Shown one piece after another: positions 1 through 4,694 of a DNA stretch of 5,634 nucleotides. Made by a program: the position numbers and the translations under genes. Position 1 is the stretch's first letter; each line of letters begins with the position of its first letter. The stretch lies in the NCBI GenBank assembly GCA_021825285.1, contig JAKAHW010000070.1, positions 1-5,634 of the forward strand. Direction: 5' to 3'. The notes beneath the pieces were generated by a model that had not been told where the DNA came from, did not search any database, and saw only the letters and a program-made list of their open reading frames with translations. This DNA comes from a bacterium. Lineage in GTDB: Bacteria > Patescibacteria > Microgenomatia > Levybacterales > GWA1-39-11.

Positions 1-1
1 T

Positions 2-1246
2 GTGGTTTCCCAATTTGTAAAACCTGAATATTTTTACAATGAAAACCATGAGGATATTTATGTAGCAATGCTTGAGCTGTATGAAGAAAGAAAGCCAATT
101 GACCTTTTAACCCTGACGACTATTCTTAAGAAGAAAAAGACATATGAGCAAATTGGCGGATCTGCCTACATTACATCTTTGGCAAACAGTGTTCCGACTG
201 CGGCAAATATTGAGCATTATGCGCAGATTTTAAAGGATGCTTATGTAAGACGGTCAATGATTTCTTTGGGTGCAATTCTTACAGACATGTCTTTTGCGGA
301 TGATAAAACTGCTGAAGAGCTTCTAGATAAGGCAGAGCAGGATATCTTTAAAGTTTCCCAAGAAAACATTAAGCAAGGCTTCCTGCATATTAAGGACACT
401 TTGGCAGCAAGCTTTGATAAGCTTGATGAACTTCACAAGAATGATTCTAAATTTAGAGGAGTTGAAACCGGATTTGTTGATTTGGATTATCTATTATCAG
501 GCCTTCAGGATTCCAATTTAATTGTTTTGGCAGCACGTCCGGGTCAAGGAAAAACAGCCTTTGTAGTAAATATTGCCCAGCATGTGTCTTGGGTCACAAA
601 AAATCCCGTTGGGGTCTTTTCTCTTGAAATGAGCAAAGAAGAATTAGTAGACAGACTTTTGATTTCCCAAGCCAATATTGATGCCTGGAAATTAAAAACC
701 GGCAAGCTTTCGGAAGAGGACTTTGAAAAACTTTCCCAAGCAATGGGGGAATTGGCTGATGCACCAATATATATTGACGATACACCCGGAATTTCAATTG
801 CTGAGATTAGAACCAAAGCCAGGCGTTTGCAAATGGAACACGGACTTAAACTTTTAATTGTTGATTATATGCAGCTAGCGAATCCGGGAAGGCGATTTGA
901 GAACCGCGTTCAAGAGGTTTCATATATTTCCCAAAGTCTTAAAAATCTGGCGCGAGAATTAAAAATCCCTGTTATTGCAGTTTCCCAACTTTCCCGTGCA
1001 GTTGAGCATAGAGGAGAAAAAAAGCCTCAGCTTGCCGACCTTCGGGAATCCGGAGCAATTGAGCAGGACGCAGACGTTGTAATGTTTCTTTATACTCAAG
1101 ATGAAGAATTTTCTCCGCAGAGAGTGGTTAAGATTAATGTCGCAAAGCACAGAAACGGTCCGGTAGGAGAAAAAGAACTGCTTTTCCGCGGTGACCGCAT
1201 CCGCTTCTATAATATTGAGCATTCAAATACCCCCGAAGTAAATTAA
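2..1246 (+). CDS. dnaB: Replicative DNA helicase DnaB (5' partial)
   Basis: This is the hexameric ATP-dependent helicase that unwinds DNA ahead of the replication fork and recruits primase. The first ~90 visible residues are the end of the N-terminal helical domain (E-Y-F-Y, then R-K-P-I-D-L and the P-T-A-A-N-I segment). After a linker comes the RecA-like ATPase domain. Walker A is A178-RPGQ-GKT (K184), the F-S-L-E-M-S motif carries the catalytic glutamate E209, and Walker B is LLIVD288. Q-L-S-R and S-G-A-I-E-Q-D-A-D follow, and K382-H-R384-N-G-P matches the trans-acting finger region. DnaB is usually 440-470 residues and 414 are visible, so about 30-50 N-terminal residues lie upstream. The GTG at position 2 aligns inside the N-terminal domain and is read as valine, not a start. 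The gene ends in TAA, 94 bases before tRNA-Ala, with no hairpin terminator visible. Family assignment is firm. Confidence 0.97.
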   Translation: MVSQFVKPEYFYNENHEDIYVAMLELYEERKPIDLLTLTTILKKKKTYEQIGGSAYITSLANSVPTAANIEHYAQILKDAYVRRSMISLGAILTDMSFADDKTAEELLDKAEQDIFKVSQENIKQGFLHIKDTLAASFDKLDELHKNDSKFRGVETGFVDLDYLLSGLQDSNLIVLAARPGQGKTAFVVNIAQHVSWVTKNPVGVFSLEMSKEELVDRLLISQANIDAWKLKTGKLSEEDFEKLSQAMGELADAPIYIDDTPGISIAEIRTKARRLQMEHGLKLLIVDYMQLANPGRRFENRVQEVSYISQSLKNLARELKIPVIAVSQLSRAVEHRGEKKPQLADLRESGAIEQDADVVMFLYTQDEEFSPQRVVKINVAKHRNGPVGEKELLFRGDRIRFYNIEHSNTPEVN

Positions 1247-1340
1247 TTTGTTCAAGCCTTTTTTAAATGATAAAATATTTAGGTTGGTTCCATGGTTCAG
1301 TCGAAACTAAAAAGTTGACGCTGAAATAAGAAACCGGAAT
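1247..1340 (+). promoter_or_regulatory. Spacer with candidate tRNA-Ala promoter
   Basis: The spacer between dnaB and tRNA-Ala contains TTGTTC (1248-1253), a 17-base gap and TAAAAT (1271-1276). This is a reasonable sigma-70-type promoter and would start transcription near 1283, leaving a 5' leader of about 58 bases. The leader can fold into an interrupted 9-bp hairpin at 1298-1323 (CAG/CTG, CG/CG and AACT/AGTT around an A-rich loop). No T-run follows, so it does not look like a terminator. Read-through from dnaB could also supply the tRNA. The assignment rests on sequence match only. Confidence 0.35.
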
Positions 1341-1411
1341 GGGCCTATGGTTCAGTGGTAGAATAGAGCATTCGCATTGCTCAGACGCCAGTTCGATTCT
1401 GGCTAGGTCCA
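1341..1411 (+). tRNA. tRNA-Ala (anticodon CGC)
   Basis: All arms of a cloverleaf can be drawn. The 7-bp acceptor pairs 1341-1347 with 1404-1410 and includes a G3:U70 wobble, the main alanine identity element. The D arm is GTTC/GAAT around AGTGGTA. The anticodon stem GAGCA/TGCTC encloses the loop TTCGCAT, giving anticodon CGC at 1373-1375, which reads GCG (Ala). The variable region is 4 bases. The T arm is GCCAG/CTGGC around TTCGATT. Discriminator A73 is base 1411. The next bases are CTA, so CCA is not encoded and must be added by a CCA-adding enzyme. Bases 1381-1411 also encode, antisense, the last residues of the neighbouring kinase gene. The anticodon and G3:U70 agree, so alanine is a confident call. 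Confidence 0.95.
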
Positions 1412-1971
1412 CTAATTTGAGTCAGAATTTCTTCTACTTTTGCTTTAAGGTCTTCAATTGTTCCGTTATTTTCAACCGTAAAATCCGCCATATCCATACA
1501 ATCTTGGACTCTTTGGGAATGTTCACCTTCACTTCCGTTTAATTCCTTGTCGTCTAAGTCTTTAAACTCCTCAAAAGTCATGGGTTGTGAATTTACAGCC
1601 CTTTTTATGAAAAGTTCGTATCTTCTTCTTTGGTCGCCTGTTAGTGCGATAAGTTTCAGACCAAGAGTTTGTTTTAAAAATTGAATTTCTGCCGGATTTC
1701 TTGCCCCGTCCACAACGAATTTATCATAATCAGATTCGGAGATTTTTTTAGCAGTTTTTTTTGCCCAAATTTCACTTCCATGAGTTTCCCTTAATTCATT
1801 TGAAACCAAGTTTAATGTCTCTCGAGTTACTTCCATTCCCCGGCTTTTTATTTCTTCCCGGATTCTATCCGAAAATGAAACATGTTCAAACCCGTGCTCG
1901 CCTAGAATATCCGCAACTGTTCCTTTTCCTGAAGCAATAGGTCCTACTAGAGCAATTATAGTTTTTGCCAT
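1381..1971 (-). CDS. P-loop kinase, CoaE/UPF0200-like (paralogue A)
   Basis: This is a predicted cytoplasmic nucleoside/nucleotide or cofactor kinase; the substrate is unknown. The N-terminus has strand-loop-helix G10-PIAS-GKGT (Walker A, K16, adenylate-kinase style GKG). S-F-S-D35-R-I-R-E-E follows in the acceptor-binding region. Then come V-V-D88-G-A-R91-N-P-A-E95 and a basic segment R-R-R-Y-E-L-F-I-K-R at 115-124. The end is A-D-F-T-V-E-N-N-G-T-I-E-D-L. This layout resembles the archaeal UPF0200 family and dephospho-CoA kinase more than standard adenylate kinase. It is the last gene of the minus-strand operon, 18 bases after its paralogue. The ATG at 1971 fits the family N-terminus, but no clear Shine-Dalgarno precedes it. 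The last ten residues (about 187-196) are encoded by or next to the antisense strand of tRNA-Ala, so the natural family C-terminus is probably near I186. Confidence 0.85.
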   Translation of the reverse strand: MAKTIIALVGPIASGKGTVADILGEHGFEHVSFSDRIREEIKSRGMEVTRETLNLVSNELRETHGSEIWAKKTAKKISESDYDKFVVDGARNPAEIQFLKQTLGLKLIALTGDQRRRYELFIKRAVNSQPMTFEEFKDLDDKELNGSEGEHSQRVQDCMDMADFTVENNGTIEDLKAKVEEILTQISGPSQNRTGV

Positions 1972-1989
1972 ATGGAATTTTAGACTAAA

Positions 1990-2565
1990 TCAAATTCGTT
2001 TTTCAATCCCCAGTTTGATAAATAGTTTGTCCAATTTTTGCTCAAACTCTTCCAGGGTTCCGTCATTATCGATAACAATATCTGAAAGGCTTATACATTC
2101 TTCAACTTGCTGTCCGTTTTTCGGCTGATTAATTCCCCTGTCTCTTTCGATAATTAATTTTAGATTTTTTATGTTTATATCAATATCGCGGCCTCTTTTT
2201 ATTGCGCGTTTCAAACTTGTTTTTTCGGAACAATTAACCGCAAGCACAAACATATTGAGACTATGTTTTAAAAAGCTAATTTCGTAAGGATTCCTTATGC
2301 TATCTATTACATAGTTTTGTTGGTCACCAATTTTTTCTGAAACTTTTTTTGCCCAATAATCATTTCCGTTTTCCGATCTCATTTTGTCTCCGAGATCTTG
2401 AAGGGCCTTCCTATCTGGAGTTTTGTTTGAACTATTTTTGAGCTCTTCGCGGATTTCTTCCGACAAGGAAAGTTTTTTAAAACCTAATTTTACAAGCTTA
2501 TCGGTTGCGAATCCTTTTCCGCTGGCAATCGGCCCGACAAGCCCTATGATTAATTGTTTCTTCAT
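1990..2565 (-). CDS. P-loop kinase, CoaE/UPF0200-like (paralogue B)
   Basis: This 191-residue predicted kinase is clearly homologous to the gene after it. Both share G-P-I-A-S-G-K-G (Walker A, K17 here), I-R-E-E, W-A-K-K, a D88-x-x-R91-N-P-x-E95-I-x-F-L-K block and a closing D/N-N-D/N-G-T-x-E-x-x element. Its presumed lid (R-G-R-D-I-D-I-N, then I-E-R-D-R-G-I-N) differs strongly from paralogue A, which suggests a different substrate. I chose ATG 2565 because it aligns with the paralogue's start. A longer frame from ATG 2625 adds 20 residues unlike the family and overlaps the upstream gene by 52 bases, yet it has a good AGGTG site 6 bases upstream. For the chosen start, AGGAGT inside the end of the upstream gene lies 18 bases away, which is far. 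The stop of the preceding gene is only 8 bases upstream, so translation may be coupled. Confidence 0.85.
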   Translation of the reverse strand: MKKQLIIGLVGPIASGKGFATDKLVKLGFKKLSLSEEIREELKNSSNKTPDRKALQDLGDKMRSENGNDYWAKKVSEKIGDQQNYVIDSIRNPYEISFLKHSLNMFVLAVNCSEKTSLKRAIKRGRDIDINIKNLKLIIERDRGINQPKNGQQVEECISLSDIVIDNDGTLEEFEQKLDKLFIKLGIEKRI

Positions 2566-2573
2566 GGAAAAAA

Positions 2574-2984
2574 CTAATGCGTTACTCCTAAAATGCGTAG
2601 TTGTTTTGATTTCTTTTCGGAACATGCTTCACACCTAAACTCGGGTTTTGTATCTTTTGTTCTATCATAGTTTGAGCTTTTAACTAATCGATATCCGCGC
2701 GCTATTTTTTTGCAGTCATGACACCTTATGTTTTCCTTGACTTCCCATTGTGCTGCGAGTGTGCTTGAAGTAAAAATAAACATATCTACCCAGAAGAAGA
2801 TTAGCCCCCCAATAAGATTTGCGATTGTTGCTGCAATCCAATCTTCAGGTGTTCCGAAAATTGAAGAAGAATGTTTGAAATACGCGACTATTGGTGCCAG
2901 AAGTGGTGTAGAGAGCTGCCAACGGATAAGGTATAGTGCATATCTTTTAAAATTGATTTTTTTAAGTAAATTCTCTAATTTCAT
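2574..2984 (-). CDS. Two-helix membrane protein with C-terminal zinc ribbon
   Basis: This 136-residue protein has no function I can assign. After a short basic N-terminus come two hydrophobic segments, about residues 15-36 and 49-72. The first contains R21-W-x-L-S24-T-P26 and A30-P31. The second reads I-A-A-T-I-A-N-L-I-G-G followed by F-F-W-V-D. The cytosolic-looking tail has C88-H-D-C91 and C118-E-A-C121, a four-cysteine zinc ribbon, and is rich in lysine and arginine. The R-W-x-L-S-T-P...A-P signature resembles small hypothetical membrane proteins common in CPR genomes; this is recollection, not a search. It is the first gene of the minus-strand operon, ahead of the two kinases. The ATG at 2984 is preceded by AGAGG with a short 3-base gap. 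The gene ends in TAG. Confidence 0.8.
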   Translation of the reverse strand: MKLENLLKKINFKRYALYLIRWQLSTPLLAPIVAYFKHSSSIFGTPEDWIAATIANLIGGLIFFWVDMFIFTSSTLAAQWEVKENIRCHDCKKIARGYRLVKSSNYDRTKDTKPEFRCEACSEKKSKQLRILGVTH

Positions 2985-3042
2985 TTGCCTCTATATTACT
3001 AAATCAATCCTTAATTAATCAACACGAAAAGCAAAAATTATG
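2985..3042 (-). promoter_or_regulatory. Candidate promoters for the minus-strand operon
   Basis: Two weak options lie upstream of the membrane-protein gene. TTGATT (3022-3017), an 18-base gap and TAATAT (2998-2993) match sigma-70 spacing, but transcription would start near 2986, giving an almost leaderless message and leaving AGAGG untranscribed. CATAAT (3042-3037) would give a leader of about 45 bases and keep the ribosome site, but has no good -35. The sequence cannot decide between them. Confidence 0.25.
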
Positions 3043-3045
3043 TCT

Positions 3046-3054
3046 TGTTATAAA
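3046..3054 (+). promoter_or_regulatory. Extended -10 promoter for the nitronate monooxygenase gene
   Basis: TG-T-TATAAA at 3046-3054 matches an extended -10 box (TGn plus TATAAt). No good -35 is visible at the right distance, which is tolerated by extended -10 promoters. Transcription would start near 3061, only about 8 bases before ATG 3069 or 20 before the in-frame ATG 3081. No Shine-Dalgarno precedes either ATG, so a short-leader or leaderless message is plausible. Confidence 0.35.
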
Positions 3055-3068
3055 GTGCTCTCTCATGT

Positions 3069-4490
3069 ATGATGTTGGACATGATTGAAAATCCAAAATT
3101 GATTCAAGGAGGAATGGGAGTGGGTATATCCAACTGGGAATTGGCCCGCGCAGTTGCATTATCAGGTGAAAAACGCGGGGAAAGTGTTTTAGGGGTAGTC
3201 TCAGGCACCGGTCTTCCTTTGATAATGGTAAACAGGATGCAAAGAAGAGATCCTGACGCAATTAGAGCATTGGAAGCTTTTGATCCAATTATAGCCAAAG
3301 AGATTTTTGATGAATATTTACCACCTGAAGGAGCTATCTTAAAAAGATATAAGATTCCTCCAAAACCCGAGGTTCTGGTAAATGGTACTCCTGAAATTAA
3401 GGCAAAAATGAATAGGTTGGCTGTTGCTGCAGCTTTTTCGGAAGTATGGCTTGCAAAAAAAGGGCACAGCGGTCAAATCGGCATAAATCTTTTAGAAAAA
3501 ATTCAATTGATGGCGCTTCCGACAATTTTGGGCGCAATGATAGCAGGAGTTGACAAGGTATTGGTGGGAGCAGGAATTCCAAACCAAATTCCTGATGTTA
3601 TAGATAATTTTCACCAAAACCAACATGCTTCATATAGAGCAGATATTAGAGGCTCTAAAGAAAAACTTATTTTGACACTTGATCCAAAGGATTTTGGTTT
3701 GGTAGAGGGTGATCTCGCAAGGCCGGATTTTTACGCCATTATATCCCATCATCTTTTGGCTATGCTTTTAAGGAAAAATGACGGAGTTAACGGGTATATA
3801 GTCGAGGGTCCTCTTGCGGGAGGACATAATGCTCCTGCCAGAGATAAAGAGGTTGATGCTAAAGGTCAGCCGGTTTACGGAGAAAGAGATAAGCCTGATA
3901 TGGATGTGATCATGAAGCAGGGAAAACCGGTCTGGCTGGCAGGGGCTTATGCGGGAAAGCTTAGAGAGGCAAAAGCCTTGGGAGCTGTAGGGGTTCAGGT
4001 AGGTACAGCTTTTGCGCTTTCAAATGAATCAGGAATTTCTGCCGATGCAAAAAATCTTATGAGAGATCGTGTGAAAAAAGGGGAGTTGGAAGTTCTGACC
4101 AGCGCTGTAGCATCTCCAACAGGCTTTCCTCTCCAATTGGTACAGCTTGAAGGGAGCTTGACGGATCCTGAAGTTTACATTGGGCGAAAAAGAGTATGTA
4201 ATGCCGGATATTTGGTGGAAGCACGTGGATTGGATGAAAAAGGGAATATGGTATTTGCATGTCCTGCAGAACCATTAAAGGCTTACATAAGAAAGGGTGG
4301 GAAAGAAGATGAGACCGTAAATAGAATGTGTATTTGCAATGGCTCTTCTGCAAGTTCAGGTTATGGACAGGATGGGGAACCAAGGATGTTTACGCTAGGA
4401 AAAGACCTAAGTCCTGTTGAAGATCTTTTGACTCAAAACCCCGATGGATACACCGCAGATGATGTAGTCGGTTATGTATTTAGTAGTTAG
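3069..4490 (+). CDS. Nitronate monooxygenase-family FMN oxidoreductase
   Basis: This 473-residue TIM-barrel flavoprotein belongs to the nitronate monooxygenase/2-nitropropane dioxygenase family, whose studied members oxidise alkyl nitronates with FMN and O2. The N-terminus has P-K-L-I-Q-G-G-M-G-V-G-I-S (9-21). H253 in G-P-L-A-G-G-H-N-A-P-A-R matches the family's conserved GGH histidine. G-A-V-G-V-Q-V-G-T-A-F (305-315) matches the FMN-phosphate loop. The C-terminal ~100 residues carry C377-N-A-G-Y, F-A-C398-P-A-E-P...Y-I-R-K-G-G and M-C421-I-C423-N-G. This tail marks the long (~470 residue) subgroup that also occurs in actinobacteria and recalls PfaD-type enoyl reductases. The true substrate is therefore uncertain. 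ATG 3069 is the first start after an in-frame stop at 3051-3053; ATG 3081 is an alternative. The gene is single, divergent from the kinase operon, and its TAG touches tRNA-Leu. Confidence 0.9.
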   Translation: MMLDMIENPKLIQGGMGVGISNWELARAVALSGEKRGESVLGVVSGTGLPLIMVNRMQRRDPDAIRALEAFDPIIAKEIFDEYLPPEGAILKRYKIPPKPEVLVNGTPEIKAKMNRLAVAAAFSEVWLAKKGHSGQIGINLLEKIQLMALPTILGAMIAGVDKVLVGAGIPNQIPDVIDNFHQNQHASYRADIRGSKEKLILTLDPKDFGLVEGDLARPDFYAIISHHLLAMLLRKNDGVNGYIVEGPLAGGHNAPARDKEVDAKGQPVYGERDKPDMDVIMKQGKPVWLAGAYAGKLREAKALGAVGVQVGTAFALSNESGISADAKNLMRDRVKKGELEVLTSAVASPTGFPLQLVQLEGSLTDPEVYIGRKRVCNAGYLVEARGLDEKGNMVFACPAEPLKAYIRKGGKEDETVNRMCICNGSSASSGYGQDGEPRMFTLGKDLSPVEDLLTQNPDGYTADDVVGYVFSS

Positions 4491-4574
4491 TGGGTGAGGA
4501 GGGAGTCGAACCCTCATGACCGTGACAGTCATTAGTTTTTGAGACTAACCTGTATACCATTCCAGCACTCACCC
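4491..4574 (-). tRNA. tRNA-Leu (anticodon CAA)
   Basis: This class II tRNA lies on the minus strand. The acceptor is GGGTGAG/CTCACCC with discriminator A73 at 4491. The D stem CTG/CAG encloses GAATGGTATA. The anticodon stem TTAGT/ACTAA encloses CTCAAAA, giving anticodon CAA (4541-4539), which reads UUG (Leu). The long variable arm is a TGAC/GTCA stem. The T arm is GAGGG/CCCTC around TTCGACT. A73 and the long arm both suit leucine. CCA is not encoded; the bases after A73 are CTA, the complement of the TAG stop of the opposing gene, so no spacer separates them. Its probable promoter lies at 4641-4670 on the minus strand. Confidence 0.95.
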
Positions 4575-4583
4575 GAACAAAAC

Positions 4584-4634
4584 TTAAAGGTTAAAATTCA
4601 AAAGTCAAAATTTTTTGAGATTTGAGTTTTGAGC
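4584..4634. repeat. Heptamer array with inverted halves
   Basis: Four 7-base units run in phase: TTAAAGG (4584), TTAAAAT (4591), TCAAAAG (4598) and TCAAAAT (4605). After a 2-base TT come three units of opposite sense: TTTGAGA (4614), TTTGAGT (4621) and TTTGAGC (4628). TCAAAA and TTTTGA are reverse complements, so the array can fold into an imperfect A/T-rich hairpin. It overlaps the -35 of the downstream gene and lies in the predicted leader of tRNA-Leu. It could be a regulator site, an RNA structure or plain low-complexity intergenic DNA. Confidence 0.5.
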
Positions 4635-4650
4635 CTCAATATTATATACT
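4622..4650 (+). promoter_or_regulatory. Sigma-70-type promoter for the NIF3-like gene
   Basis: TTGAGT (4622-4627), a 17-base gap and TATACT (4645-4650) form the best promoter in the window. Transcription would start near 4657, giving a leader of about 38 bases. The -35 is the second TTTGAG unit of the heptamer array, and the -10 overlaps that of the opposing promoter. Confidence 0.55.
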
Positions 4651-4670
4651 TTAACACTATACGAAGTAAA
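4641..4670 (-). promoter_or_regulatory. Divergent promoter for tRNA-Leu
   Basis: On the minus strand TTTACT (4670-4665), an 18-base gap and a perfect TATAAT (4646-4641) form a candidate promoter. Transcription would start near 4634 and run about 60 bases, through the heptamer array, before the tRNA 5' end at 4574. Its -10 shares two bases with the plus-strand -10. Confidence 0.45.
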
Positions 4671-4684
4671 GAAACTGAGTGTAC

Positions 4685-4689
4685 GAAGG
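4685..4689 (+). promoter_or_regulatory. Ribosome binding site of the NIF3-like gene
   Basis: GAAGG lies 5 bases before ATG 4695, a partial but well-placed Shine-Dalgarno. It supports that start, which also gives a normal family N-terminus. Confidence 0.5.
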
Positions 4690-4694
4690 TTCTT

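Noticed and set aside
2..4. GTG at position 2 as the dnaB start
   Set aside because: The sequence that follows aligns inside the DnaB N-terminal domain, so upstream residues are missing and the codon is an internal valine.
1247..1270. T-run at about 1258-1264 as a dnaB terminator
   Set aside because: No GC stem precedes the run of T residues.
1315..1343. TTGACG at 1315-1320 as the -35 of the tRNA-Ala promoter
   Set aside because: The -10 would fall at about 1338-1343, in the G-rich tRNA 5' end, with no TATAAT-like match.
1371..1377. Reading the anticodon as GCA (Cys)
   Set aside because: The 5-bp stem fixes a 7-base loop in which bases 34-36 are CGC, and G3:U70 with A73 supports alanine.
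1339..1542. A 67-codon plus-strand frame across tRNA-Ala
   Set aside because: It starts at the tRNA and runs antisense to the kinase; its translation has no protein-like features and no ribosome site.
3104..4383. Several minus-strand frames inside the nitronate monooxygenase gene
   Set aside because: They overlap a well-supported gene, lack ribosome sites and show no recognisable domain.
4537..4633. Shared TTTTGAG between the tRNA-Leu anticodon-loop complement (4537-4543) and the heptamers (4613, 4627)
   Set aside because: A 7-base AT-rich match is easily chance, and the loop sequence is explained by tRNA function.
4584..4634. Heptamer array as a CRISPR or iteron origin
   Set aside because: Units are 7 bases with no spacers, and no cas or plasmid replication gene is nearby.
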